Part shown: in pieces, positions 26,631 through 35,760 of the stretch
Layout: every line of letters begins with the position of its first letter
Position numbering within the stretch: the first letter of the stretch is position 1
Origin: an uncultured Muribaculaceae bacterium
GTDB taxonomy: Bacteria > Bacteroidota > Bacteroidia > Bacteroidales > Muribaculaceae
Reading direction: 5' to 3'
DNA: 64,000 bases
Assembly (NCBI GenBank): GCA_910587185.1
Contig: CAJULY010000010.1
Location: 25,605-89,604 of the forward strand
Made by a program: the position numbers and the translations under genes
The notes under the pieces: model-generated
What the model was told of the DNA's origin: nothing
The model's input: only the letters and a program-made list of their open reading frames with translations
Databases searched by the model: none

Positions 26631-27632
26631 TCAATCAAATTTTAAATTACGGAAATACTCGCAAAATTGAAAAGCAAAGTTAATAAATGAAAGGGATTTA
26701 TTGGTGTCAAGTTTCCATAAAGTCAGTATATCACCGGGAAAAGACACAATCAATTCGTTATTCTCCGCACCCTTTTCCAAGCGGAATTTCAGATGGTGAT
26801 TTTGATAAAAATATAGCAATCGTTCTTCAAAAATATCCTGTTCTTCTTTTAAGTTTAACCATATTTCTGATGCTTTGATGTAATTTATTTTTATTGGAAA
26901 GCCATTTGAATCTAAGAAAACTTTAAAAGATATCGTATCCGTATCAACCGTATTTGGAAAACGCATTATCCAATTCAGAGCAGCATTGCCTAAGAAATCA
27001 TAAATTCCTAAAAACGCCAGTGTTGAATTATAGAGTTGGTTTATATCCGCGGTCAATGGAATAAGTTGGTTTAATCCTGAACTGTCAGGTATTGTATAAA
27101 AATTTTTAGATAATAACTCGGGTTGAGAGTTGAATGTTTCATACGTGTCGTATGGTTTGGAATACATCAGTGCGATAGATATAGCCTCTAATGGGAAATA
27201 AAATCGGGTTACTGTGTAGGGTAAATAGTACAAAAGTATATGAGCGGCAATAATGTCTTCTTCTTTCCCTATCAAGACCGGAGTTGCGGAGAACGAATAT
27301 TTTCGCTCTTTAAGATGTTTCTTAAATGTTTCAATGTCAATAACTCTAATCTGTTCATCCGGTATGTGTCTATATGACATACCTTTTTCTCTCATATAAT
27401 TAATAGTGAGATTGTTAACCAATCCGTGAGCGTCATGGGTCACACAAACATCCATCGCCAATCCACTTTTTAGGAAATCATTGAATTTTTCTTCTCCCAT
27501 ATAATTTTTGAGTGCGACCCCGAATTCCCATGAATTATACAGGGGTCCCATATAGGAGAAATCCATTTTGAACTGGGCATGCATGGATATGGCAACTGAC
27601 AAAATTATTAGTGAAGATAGAAAACGTTTCAT
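26631..27632 (-). CDS. Secreted protein of unknown function in the RHS island (possible orphan immunity)
   Basis: 333 residues with a signal peptide ('LSSLIILSVAISMHA-QFKM') and otherwise no domain I recognise. It is AT-rich like the rest of the island. It ends 44 bases before the preferred RHS start (and overlaps the longest RHS frame by 8 bases), so it is upstream of, not downstream of, the nearest toxin tip. That order fits an orphan immunity gene left from an earlier tip, but a cargo or unrelated lipobox-free periplasmic protein is also possible. Confidence 0.55.
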   Translation of the reverse strand: MKRFLSSLIILSVAISMHAQFKMDFSYMGPLYNSWEFGVALKNYMGEEKFNDFLKSGLAMDVCVTHDAHGLVNNLTINYMREKGMSYRHIPDEQIRVIDIETFKKHLKERKYSFSATPVLIGKEEDIIAAHILLYYLPYTVTRFYFPLEAISIALMYSKPYDTYETFNSQPELLSKNFYTIPDSSGLNQLIPLTADINQLYNSTLAFLGIYDFLGNAALNWIMRFPNTVDTDTISFKVFLDSNGFPIKINYIKASEIWLNLKEEQDIFEERLLYFYQNHHLKFRLEKGAENNELIVSFPGDILTLWKLDTNKSLSFINFAFQFCEYFRNLKFD

Positions 27633-27792
27633 TCAAAGATATTTTTATTAAGGAGGTAAAATTTCTTCAGTGATGGTAGAGATGTGGATGTCGGAGTGTG
27701 ATAATGTTTACCGGTATTCGGTGTGCTTTTGTAATATTTGCTGAAATTGGCACAAGAATTTTGTAGCCAATTGATAAATATTTCTGATTGTC

Positions 27793-27834
27793 CATTGCAA
27801 TATTAATAGAATAGTTCTTTTATGAATTGCAATG
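27793..27834. repeat. Nine-base inverted repeat in a 216-base gap
   Basis: CATTGCAAT (27793-27801) is the exact inverse of ATTGCAATG (27826-27834), 24 bases apart. It lies just past the stop of the first duplicated immunity-like gene. No T-run follows on the minus strand, so it is at best a weak terminator. I see nothing else in 27633-27848. Confidence 0.4.
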
Positions 27835-27840
27835 AGATTA

Positions 27841-28469
27841 CGGAACAATTAGGGATATTTGAAAGTATCATTGATCTTGAATTTAGATCTCATTTTTTGA
27901 AAATGATATTCCATCGGCTTGAGCCGTTCTGAAACGGTTATGCTATTATATACTTCAATCATCCAATTATATGCAAAAATCAGTGGCTTCGAGGGGGAGA
28001 ACAGATATCCCTTACTGACAATATTTAACATTTGATGATTGTGGAATGCCCACATGTTTTCCTGATTGAAAAAGTCAACTCCCCAAAAGCCAATGAAATA
28101 ATTTCTTCCGCTCGGATCAACAAGCATTTCTGGAATGCATTCCGATATAGGAACTCCACGTTTCTCATAGATGAAGTTTAGAAATTCAACAATCTCTTTT
28201 TGCTTTTCTTTTGATATTGTAATGTAAAATGGGCCGCCGCCAGCTATATAACATCTCACGGAATCGACATAAATATTAATCGATATGCTCTCAATCGCCT
28301 CTGATAATGAAAATTCTATGCAATTAAAATGGTGCAATTGCAGATACGCATTTAAAACCGATAAATCCTTATCGCAACGGTCTTGTGCCAATGCTCCGCC
28401 TCCACTTGCCATCAGTAGAATAATAAGAAGAAAATGCTTCATAACTATTTGATTATTCCGTTTATATCA
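27841..28469 (-). repeat. 629-base direct repeat, copy 1
   Basis: Matches 29191-29819 at every base I compared except 27891 (C here, T there). It covers a whole immunity-like gene plus the last 25 bases of the toxin-tip gene in front of it. The offset is exactly 1350 bases. Confidence 0.9.
27849..28442 (-). CDS. Secreted immunity-like protein, copy 1
   Basis: 197 residues with a signal peptide ('LLIILLMASGGGALA-QDRC') and no recognised domain. It begins two bases after the stop of the JAB-like RHS tip gene, so it is most likely that tip's immunity partner. A second copy at 29199-29792 differs at a single residue (Met here, Ile there, in 'YHFQKMRSKF'). AT-rich like the island. Function is inferred from position only. 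Confidence 0.65.
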   Translation of the reverse strand: MKHFLLIILLMASGGGALAQDRCDKDLSVLNAYLQLHHFNCIEFSLSEAIESISINIYVDSVRCYIAGGGPFYITISKEKQKEIVEFLNFIYEKRGVPISECIPEMLVDPSGRNYFIGFWGVDFFNQENMWAFHNHQMLNIVSKGYLFSPSKPLIFAYNWMIEVYNSITVSERLKPMEYHFQKMRSKFKINDTFKYP

Positions 28470-29164
28470 TATTTTATATATTTCTTGCTCTTGGGAAGAA
28501 AAATTCTATACACTGGTGTCTGTTTGGATATGCCGTTTATATACTCGACACTCTGAATATCTCCGTGATCAGACTCTAATCCGGAGGGGTAAGATGTTTC
28601 GGCTGGGTGACTATGTTCAAAGAAATTAATTTTGATATCTCCTACATCCAAGAAACACACCAATGAGTAAACACCTCCATATTCTTTATTATCATCATGG
28701 GATGTAGTGATATGGGAACTTGGGGCCTTTATTCCTATGGAAAAGTGGCTCCATTCCACATCAGTATTCGATGCAAGAAATTCAAAAACTCGCTTGCTGA
28801 CAGCTGGATGAATCTTAATATACAGGAAATCTTCTTCGGCATGCGTTGCCGAAGATACTACTTCTTTTACTCTTATAATTGATTGATATGTCAGTAACAA
28901 TTCAATTTGTTTGTTGTATTGGTCTAATTGAATCTTACCTTCCTTATCAACAATAATTATTTTATCGTAATCAATTGTTTCATCATAATTAAAAACATAG
29001 CCTTCTTGGTCTATTTCCCATATATCTTTACCTGTCGGATCGATAAGGTTTATCGGGTCAGCGGAAGCCGCATAGAGGTAGTCTATGCGCCGGCCGTCGG
29101 CGAAAGAGATCGATTGCGGCAGGCTTATCGGCAAGTCATATTCTTCCATAAAACATGTATTCAT
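28445..29164 (-). CDS. RHS fragment with internal deletion and a JAB-like toxin tip
   Basis: The frame is open from 29221 (258 residues), but its first bases overlap the end of the immunity-like gene; the ATG at 29164 ('MNTCFMEEYDLP') is shared with the other RHS fragment and preferred. The RHS part jumps from 'DYLYAAS' straight to 'ADPINLIDPTG', so about 440 bases of repeat and core present in the other copy are deleted in frame. The tip then contains 'HSHPAETSYP' and 'SGLESDHGD', resembling the HxHP...S..D zinc motif of JAB/MPN-type domains used as RHS toxin tips. Without the RHS shell it may be non-functional; it may still recombine into a full RHS gene elsewhere. Confidence 0.65.
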   Translation of the reverse strand: MNTCFMEEYDLPISLPQSISFADGRRIDYLYAASADPINLIDPTGKDIWEIDQEGYVFNYDETIDYDKIIIVDKEGKIQLDQYNKQIELLLTYQSIIRVKEVVSSATHAEEDFLYIKIHPAVSKRVFEFLASNTDVEWSHFSIGIKAPSSHITTSHDDNKEYGGVYSLVCFLDVGDIKINFFEHSHPAETSYPSGLESDHGDIQSVEYINGISKQTPVYRIFLPKSKKYIKYDINGIIK

Positions 29165-29190
29165 GGAATATATGGAGCTGACTGAACAAG

Positions 29191-29819
29191 CGGAACAATT
29201 AGGGATATTTGAAAGTATCATTGATCTTGAATTTAGATCTTATTTTTTGAAAATGATATTCCATCGGCTTGAGCCGTTCTGAAACGGTTATGCTATTATA
29301 TACTTCAATCATCCAATTATATGCAAAAATCAGTGGCTTCGAGGGGGAGAACAGATATCCCTTACTGACAATATTTAACATTTGATGATTGTGGAATGCC
29401 CACATGTTTTCCTGATTGAAAAAGTCAACTCCCCAAAAGCCAATGAAATAATTTCTTCCGCTCGGATCAACAAGCATTTCTGGAATGCATTCCGATATAG
29501 GAACTCCACGTTTCTCATAGATGAAGTTTAGAAATTCAACAATCTCTTTTTGCTTTTCTTTTGATATTGTAATGTAAAATGGGCCGCCGCCAGCTATATA
29601 ACATCTCACGGAATCGACATAAATATTAATCGATATGCTCTCAATCGCCTCTGATAATGAAAATTCTATGCAATTAAAATGGTGCAATTGCAGATACGCA
29701 TTTAAAACCGATAAATCCTTATCGCAACGGTCTTGTGCCAATGCTCCGCCTCCACTTGCCATCAGTAGAATAATAAGAAGAAAATGCTTCATAACTATTT
29801 GATTATTCCGTTTATATCA
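29191..29819 (-). repeat. 629-base direct repeat, copy 2
   Basis: The partner of 27841-28469. Its upper end (29793-29819) is the 3' tail of a toxin-tip gene whose body is missing, which shows this copy came from a tip-plus-immunity unit. Sequences diverge abruptly on both sides. Confidence 0.9.
29199..29792 (-). CDS. Secreted immunity-like protein, copy 2
   Basis: 197 residues, identical to the 27849-28442 product except Ile for Met in 'YHFQKIRSKF'. Signal peptide as in copy 1. It has no intact toxin gene in front of it: only 25-27 bases of a tip gene's 3' end remain. It therefore looks like an orphan immunity gene made by duplication. It is followed by the second truncated RHS gene. Confidence 0.65.
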   Translation of the reverse strand: MKHFLLIILLMASGGGALAQDRCDKDLSVLNAYLQLHHFNCIEFSLSEAIESISINIYVDSVRCYIAGGGPFYITISKEKQKEIVEFLNFIYEKRGVPISECIPEMLVDPSGRNYFIGFWGVDFFNQENMWAFHNHQMLNIVSKGYLFSPSKPLIFAYNWMIEVYNSITVSERLKPMEYHFQKIRSKFKINDTFKYP

Positions 29820-30032
29820 ATACTTTATTTTTGACAACGATAAGATTATCAGTGGGGCAATTCGGCCGGGGTGAAAGTCGATAAAATCAGGAGGTAGAGT
29901 GGGATGGACGTCATAGCTGTTTGGGGCGCAGTTGGATTGGTTTAGAAAATTTGCTACAATATACGGCTTTGTCAGGGGAAAAACAATATTTATGAATTAT
30001 ATTTAGGTTATTTTAACTGTTTGATGGCGGAT

Positions 30033-30067
30033 AAAAAAGAAGAGAGACGCCTGGGAGGTGCCTCTCT
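30033..30067 (-). terminator. Terminator after the RND/lpxA operon
   Basis: Twelve-position stem 30041-30052 with 30056-30067 around a GGG loop (one A/C mismatch, one G/T wobble). On the minus strand it is followed by CTTCTTTTTT. The 200 bases before it (29820-30030) hold no gene I can support. Confidence 0.75.
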
Positions 30068-30095
30068 ATCTATTGAATGAAAGTTAGTCGGGGTC

Positions 30096-30881
30096 TTACT
30101 CGAGGTCGCGGGGAATGGCCACGAGTTTAAGCTTGCTGTCACGGATGAAATCGAGAATGGTCTCGCGTTCCTGAGAGGGATCAAGGTCGGCTTCGATTCG
30201 CTTCATGGCGTTGAATACCGATGTGCCTGTCTGATAGACATGGCGGTAGGCCTTGGCGATGTTGTCAACCTGGTCTTCAGCAAATCCGTGTTTGCGCAGC
30301 ACGTAGGCGTTGACGCCGAAGTAGGATGCGGGATTGTGGGCCATGATGACGAAGGGGGGCACGTTTCCGGAAATGCGGCAGCCACCTTTTATCAGGACCC
30401 AGTCGCCGATGCGCGAATTCTCGTGGAGCATGACGCTCGAGGAAAGGATGCAGCATTTGCCTACGCGTGCTTCGCCGGCGATCACCACTGAGTTGCCGAG
30501 AACGTTCTTGCCTTCGATAACGGTGTCATGGCCGATGTGGACGGCGGCCATTATGAAGCAGTCGTTGCCGATGGTTGTTCCTTTCTCAGAGTTGAATCCG
30601 CGATTGATGATGACATGCTCGCGGATGACGTTGTTGTCGCCTATGCTGCAGAAAGAAGGCTGGTTCTTCCAGCGGAAGTCCTGGGGATCGGCTCCGATGA
30701 TTGAATACTGGTAGATTTTGTTGTTCTTGCCTAAACGCGTGCCGCGGATAATGCTCGCGTAGGGCATGATCTCGCATCCGTCGCCAATCACAACGTCGGC
30801 GTCGATGAAAGCGAAGGGATGAATGATGACATCCTTGCCTAATTTGGCAGAGGGGTCAACGTGGGCTAATGGACTGATCAT
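30096..30881 (-). CDS. lpxA: Acyl-ACP--UDP-N-acetylglucosamine O-acyltransferase (LpxA family)
   Basis: 261 residues with left-handed beta-helix hexapeptides from the first line ('MISPLAHVDPSAKLGKDVII', 'GTRLGKNNKIYQYSIIGADPQDF') and the catalytic-His region 'AAVHIGHDTVIEGKNVLG'. LpxA puts the first acyl chain on UDP-GlcNAc in lipid A synthesis. The usual neighbours (lpxD, lpxC-fabZ) are absent. Instead it follows an RND efflux operon after 20 bases and shares its terminator. Bacteroidetes can carry more than one LpxA-like gene, and this may be the second, so the exact acyl acceptor is uncertain. Confidence 0.88.
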   Translation of the reverse strand: MISPLAHVDPSAKLGKDVIIHPFAFIDADVVIGDGCEIMPYASIIRGTRLGKNNKIYQYSIIGADPQDFRWKNQPSFCSIGDNNVIREHVIINRGFNSEKGTTIGNDCFIMAAVHIGHDTVIEGKNVLGNSVVIAGEARVGKCCILSSSVMLHENSRIGDWVLIKGGCRISGNVPPFVIMAHNPASYFGVNAYVLRKHGFAEDQVDNIAKAYRHVYQTGTSVFNAMKRIEADLDPSQERETILDFIRDSKLKLVAIPRDLE

Positions 30882-30901
30882 GGCAAAAAGTTTTTATAGG
30901 G

Positions 30902-32299
30902 TTAACGTCCGCCTCCAAGAGCCTGATAGAGGTTTATGAGGGCGCGGTTCTGTGCGTTCAATGCGGTCAGGGATGAGATCTGAGCCTGCAGAAGTCCTTG
31001 CTGGGCCGTCAGCACGTCGAGATATGTGGTGTTGTAAGTGCCGAGTTTGAGCAGTTCCTGGGTGTATTCAACCGCTTTGGTCAGCTTTTCGACCTGCACG
31101 TCAAGCGACCGGCTCTTTTCAACGCTCTTCTCGTAGAGAGTCATTGCGTCAGAAACCTCGGCGCTCGCATTGAGCAGGGCGTATTCGAAATTGTTCATGG
31201 CCTGCTGTTGCTGGGCTTTTGCCGCTTCAAGCCGGGAGATGTTGGCGCCACGGGAGAAAAGGGGAGCTGTCAGCGATCCGGCAAGGTTGATGAAGAATTT
31301 GCCGGGATTCATGACCATTGAGCCGAGCAGGTTGGTGAACCCTCCGTTGGCCGTTATGTTGAGGCCGGGGTAGAAGGCAGCGCGGGCGCTGTTGGTCGAA
31401 TAATATGCCACGGCAAGGCTGTGTTCGGCAGCTGAAACGTCGGGACGCGAGGCGAGTTCACGCATCGGGATGGCGTCGCGGACAATCGACGGTTTGTTGA
31501 TGGTGGCCGACGCGGGAATATCCCAGCGCTGGGGGAGGACATTGAGCAGAAGCGACATGGTGTTGTTCATCTCGTTGAGAGAGACCTCGATGTCGGTTAT
31601 CGAGCCAAGGATGCCGTAGTATTGCGCTTCGCTCTGGACAACGGCTACTTCGTTGAGGCGTCCTGCCTCCTTGAGGTCTTTCATTGTCTGCACGCTTTCG
31701 CTCCAGAGTCCGGCGGTGGTGCGGGATATTTCGAGCTGAGCCTGCAGCATGGCAATGGTGTAGTAAGTCGTGGCTACGGCCGAAATGATCTGTGAGCGGG
31801 TGGCCTGTTCGTAGTCACGTGTCATTTCGTATGACATCCGGGCGCCGCGCTTGCTGTTGAGCAGCTTGGCGAAGACATCTATCTCCCAGCTGACGCTCAG
31901 CGGGATATTGTAGCTCCATGACATGTTCTGCGAAGGATCCGTGAAGAATTTAGCTCCTTGACCGCTGGGGGCGAGTGCTACGGAAGGCAGATATGCGAGC
32001 TTGGCCCCTTTGAGCTGAGCATGGGCGATATCGACGTTGAGTTTGGCGTTGCGCAGATTGGTGTTGTTCTGCAGGGCCTGTTCGATCAGGGATGCGAGCA
32101 TGGGGTCGGTGAACACCTGCTGCCAGCGCATGTTGCCGAAAGTCGTGCTGTCGGTCCCCGCCTCGATGGCGTTCTTGTACTCCGCTGTCAGAGGCGTCGA
32201 ATCGGGGGTCTGATATTTCTTATATATGTTGCAGCTGCTGAGCCCTGCCATGGAGATGGCAAGGGCCGCAGCGGCGATGGTTGTTCTGTTCAATTTCAT
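30902..32299 (-). CDS. RND efflux outer-membrane lipoprotein (NodT/OprM family)
   Basis: 465 residues from the ATG at 32299 ('MKLNRTTIAAAALAISMAG'); the frame extends to a TTG at 32311 but the signal peptide starts at the ATG. Lipobox LSSC (Cys23) followed by 'NIYKKYQTP', then the two TolC-type repeats ('LASLIEQALQNNTNLRNAKL', 'DLKEAGRLNEVAVVQSEAQ', 'LGTYNTTYLDVLTAQQGLL'). It forms the trimeric exit duct. It lies 27 bases after the RND pump gene and before lpxA. Confidence 0.95.
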   Translation of the reverse strand: MKLNRTTIAAAALAISMAGLSSCNIYKKYQTPDSTPLTAEYKNAIEAGTDSTTFGNMRWQQVFTDPMLASLIEQALQNNTNLRNAKLNVDIAHAQLKGAKLAYLPSVALAPSGQGAKFFTDPSQNMSWSYNIPLSVSWEIDVFAKLLNSKRGARMSYEMTRDYEQATRSQIISAVATTYYTIAMLQAQLEISRTTAGLWSESVQTMKDLKEAGRLNEVAVVQSEAQYYGILGSITDIEVSLNEMNNTMSLLLNVLPQRWDIPASATINKPSIVRDAIPMRELASRPDVSAAEHSLAVAYYSTNSARAAFYPGLNITANGGFTNLLGSMVMNPGKFFINLAGSLTAPLFSRGANISRLEAAKAQQQQAMNNFEYALLNASAEVSDAMTLYEKSVEKSRSLDVQVEKLTKAVEYTQELLKLGTYNTTYLDVLTAQQGLLQAQISSLTALNAQNRALINLYQALGGGR

Positions 32300-32326
32300 T
32301 GTTGTTGACAATTGAATGGGTTTTGA

Positions 32327-35300
32327 TTAGTGAGAATACTGCTCGAGCTCGTTCTCGATTCCTTCGTTGTCCGTGTCTTCCCACTTGAGCGGGGTGATCT
32401 TTTCCTGGATTAGCTGGAAGGTCACGAAGAGGGCGGGGACGATGAAGATCTGGAATATCATACCGATCAACATACCGCCGACCGAACCGGTGCCGAGTGC
32501 GCGGTTTCCGTTCGCACCTACGCCATGGGCGAACATCAGCGGCAACAGACCGATGATGAGGGCGAGCGAGGTCATGAGGATAGGACGCAGACGGGCAACA
32601 GCGCCGTCGATTGCGGCTTTGACGACCGACATGCCCGTGCGGCGGCGTTCGAGCGCGAATTCCACGATGAGGATTGCGTTCTTGGCAAGAAGACCGATAA
32701 GCATGATGAGTGCGATCTGGAGATAGATGTTGTTCGAGATACCGCTGATATCGGCGAAGATGAACGTACCCATAAGCCCGAACGGAATCGAGAAGATAAC
32801 GGCGAGCGGAAGGATGTAGCTTTCATACTGGGCCGAGAGCAGCAGATAGACGAAGAGCAGGCAGAGACCGAAGATGATCGCGGTGGCGTTGCTCGAAGAG
32901 TTGGCTTCCTCGCGGGTCATACCCGAGAAGTCATATCCATAGCCCTGAGGCAATACTTCGTTGGCCACACGGTTGATGGCGGCGAGGGCGTCGCCCGACG
33001 AATATCCGGGATTAGGAGTACCGCTGACGGAGATGGACTGGAACATGTTGAATCGGTTCAACAGGTCTGGACCATATACGCGGGTGAGTTTCACGAAGTT
33101 GGCGATCGAAGCCATTTCTGCGCCGTTGCGGATCTTGATGTTGTTGAGGGTCTCGGGCGAGACGCGGGTCTCGGGCGAAGCCTGCATCATCACACGGTAG
33201 AGCTTACCGAAGCGGTTGAAGTTCGAGACATACATACCTCCGTAGTAGCCCTGAAGGGTTGAAAGTACGGTCTGGGGCGAGATACCGGCCTGTTTGCATT
33301 TAGCTGCATCGACATCGACCAGATACTGCGGGAAGGTGGGGTTGAACGTGGTGTAGGCCATCTGGATTTCCGGCTGCTGGTTCAGGGCTCCGAGGAAGGT
33401 CTGGACCACGTTGAAGAATTCGTTGATGTCGCCGCCGGTCTTGTCCTGCATTTTGACTTCAAAACCGTTGGTGACCGAGTAACCGGTAATCATAGGCGGA
33501 GCGAACACAACGACGCGTCCGTCCTTGATGAGCTGGGAGGTCATGGCGTAGAGCTGTCCGATGACAGCATCGGAACTCTCTGCTTTGCTTCGTTCGCTCC
33601 AGTCCTTGAGCTTGACGATGAATGTGCCGTAAGTGGCTCCCTGACCTGCGATGAACGAATAACCGTTGATCATTGTGCGCGATTCGATGGCGGGTATCTT
33701 GGCCATGATCGAATCGACCTGATTCAGGACTTCGCCTGTACGTTCCTGGGATGTGCCCGGGGGCATATCGACCATACAGAACACTGTACCTGTATCTTCA
33801 TTGGGCACAAGCGCGGTAGGTGTGCGTCCCATGAGGAACACGAGCACAGCAATAGAGATGACCACTATGGAGAATGCCGTCACTTTGTGGCGGATGAAGA
33901 ATTCGGTGTTTTTGCGGTAGCCGCCGAGAATGCCGTTATAGGCTTTCTCGAAGGCGTCCTGGAAGCGCTTGGAGAAGATGCCGATGAGGGTCAGGACCGC
34001 TACGACACATGCGATGAGGCTGAGGGCGACATTCTCGAAGTTGAACCATCCGAGAACCATGAAGGTGATGGTGGCCACGAGGAGAATGAATGTGACGATC
34101 GGGGGGAAGGAGAAACTGAAACGTTTCTTATAAGCTTCTCCGGCTGCTGAGTATGCTGCGCCGAGACGCTCCTTGAGCGAGCTGTCGGTGTCATGAGGTT
34201 TCAGGAACACTGCACACAATGCCGGAGAAAGTGTCAGCGCGTTCAGAGCGGAGATACCGATTGCAATGGCCATAGTCAGACCGAACTGACGGTAGAATAC
34301 ACCGGCTGTTCCCGGCATGAACGAAACGGGGATGAACACGAGCATCATCACGAGGGTGATCGAGACGATGGCTCCGCCGATCTCGTTCATGGCGTCGATA
34401 GCGGCCTTGCGCGCGCTCTTGTAACCGACGTCAAGTTTGGCATGGACCGCCTCGACCACCACAATCGCGTCATCGACCACAATCGCGATGGCGAGCACCA
34501 GAGCCGACAAGGTGATGAGGTTGACGGAGAAGCCGATCAGGCTCATACCGAAGAATGTACCGATCAAGGCGACGGGAATCGCGATGGCCGGGATGATGGT
34601 TGAGCGGAGGTCCTGAAGGAAGAGGAACACCACGATGAACACAAGAACGAAGGCCTCGATGAGGGTCTGGATCACATGGTGGATCGACGCATAGAGGAAG
34701 TCGTTGTTGTTCATAGGGATGGCGATGGCAAGTCCCTGGGGCAGATCTTTTTTCATGTCATCGACGAACGCGAGACAGTCATTGATGATCTGGGTGGCGT
34801 TGGAGCCGGCCGTCTGGAACACGATGGCCGTAACACCCGTGCGGCCGTTGTAGCCGCCATGGAAACCGTAGGTAACACGTCCGAGTTCTACGGTGGCTAT
34901 GTCTTTGAGACGAAGCACTTCTCCGTCATCTTTAGCGCGGATAACGATGTTTTCGAATTCTTCAGGCGTTACAAGACGGCCCTTGTAGCGCATGATATAC
35001 TGGAAAGTCTGTTTTCCTTGTTCGCCGAACGCACCGGGCGCAGCTTCGATGTTCTGCTCGGCAAGAGCCGCTGAGACATCGGTCGGTTCCAGATGGTACT
35101 GCGCCATGACGTCGGGCTTGAGCCATATACGCATCGAGTAGTCGGCACCCATGACCATCACATCGCCCACACCGTTGATACGCTGCATCTGGGGGACAAT
35201 GTTGATCTTCATGTAGTTCTCGACGAATTCCTCCGAGTATTTGCCGCTGGCGTCATAGAGGGTCACGCCGACAAGCATTGAAGTCTGGCGTTTCTGCGTC

Positions 35301-35686
35301 AGCACGCCGACGCGGGTAACCTCAGCCGGAAGAAGGCTCTGGGCCTTGGCCACGCGGTTCTGCACGTCAACGGCAGCCATATCGGGGTCGAAGCCCTGTT
35401 TGAAATATACATTGATGGTGGCCGATCCGGTGTTGGTGGCGGTCGATTCCATGTAGGTCATGCCTTCGGCGCCGTTGATCGACTCTTCAAGAGGTGCGAT
35501 CACGGAGTTGAGCACAGCCTGTGCGTTGGCTCCCTGATAGGTTGTGGTCACCGAGATGGTCGGTGGCGCGAGATCCGGATATTGCGTGATCGGGAGCGAC
35601 ACAAGTCCGATGAGACCGAGCAGCACGATGAAGATAGAAATCACCGTCGAAAGCACCGGCCGGTTTATAAACGTATCAAGTTTCAT
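32327..35686 (-). CDS. RND efflux pump permease (HAE1/AcrB family)
   Basis: 1119 residues starting 'MKLDTFINRPVLSTVISIFIV', with the AcrB topology: helix 1, porter loop, helices 2-6 ('AIAIPVALIGTFFGMSLIGF', 'SALVLAIAIVVDDAIVVVEA' with the proton-relay aspartates in helix 4), second porter loop, helices 7-12 ('ALIMLIGLLAKNAILIVEFA'). It is longer than AcrB (1049), with an extra section after helix 6 around residues 500-590. It exports hydrophobic compounds using the proton gradient with the adaptor and OMF next to it. No regulator gene is adjacent. Confidence 0.96.
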   Translation of the reverse strand: MKLDTFINRPVLSTVISIFIVLLGLIGLVSLPITQYPDLAPPTISVTTTYQGANAQAVLNSVIAPLEESINGAEGMTYMESTATNTGSATINVYFKQGFDPDMAAVDVQNRVAKAQSLLPAEVTRVGVLTQKRQTSMLVGVTLYDASGKYSEEFVENYMKINIVPQMQRINGVGDVMVMGADYSMRIWLKPDVMAQYHLEPTDVSAALAEQNIEAAPGAFGEQGKQTFQYIMRYKGRLVTPEEFENIVIRAKDDGEVLRLKDIATVELGRVTYGFHGGYNGRTGVTAIVFQTAGSNATQIINDCLAFVDDMKKDLPQGLAIAIPMNNNDFLYASIHHVIQTLIEAFVLVFIVVFLFLQDLRSTIIPAIAIPVALIGTFFGMSLIGFSVNLITLSALVLAIAIVVDDAIVVVEAVHAKLDVGYKSARKAAIDAMNEIGGAIVSITLVMMLVFIPVSFMPGTAGVFYRQFGLTMAIAIGISALNALTLSPALCAVFLKPHDTDSSLKERLGAAYSAAGEAYKKRFSFSFPPIVTFILLVATITFMVLGWFNFENVALSLIACVVAVLTLIGIFSKRFQDAFEKAYNGILGGYRKNTEFFIRHKVTAFSIVVISIAVLVFLMGRTPTALVPNEDTGTVFCMVDMPPGTSQERTGEVLNQVDSIMAKIPAIESRTMINGYSFIAGQGATYGTFIVKLKDWSERSKAESSDAVIGQLYAMTSQLIKDGRVVVFAPPMITGYSVTNGFEVKMQDKTGGDINEFFNVVQTFLGALNQQPEIQMAYTTFNPTFPQYLVDVDAAKCKQAGISPQTVLSTLQGYYGGMYVSNFNRFGKLYRVMMQASPETRVSPETLNNIKIRNGAEMASIANFVKLTRVYGPDLLNRFNMFQSISVSGTPNPGYSSGDALAAINRVANEVLPQGYGYDFSGMTREEANSSSNATAIIFGLCLLFVYLLLSAQYESYILPLAVIFSIPFGLMGTFIFADISGISNNIYLQIALIMLIGLLAKNAILIVEFALERRRTGMSVVKAAIDGAVARLRPILMTSLALIIGLLPLMFAHGVGANGNRALGTGSVGGMLIGMIFQIFIVPALFVTFQLIQEKITPLKWEDTDNEGIENELEQYSH

Positions 35687-35760
35687 TTTTGAATCACTTA
35701 ATTTCTTCTTTTATGACAAAATCGGAGAGGGGAGGGTGGGGAGAAAGGGATAGAATGGCT

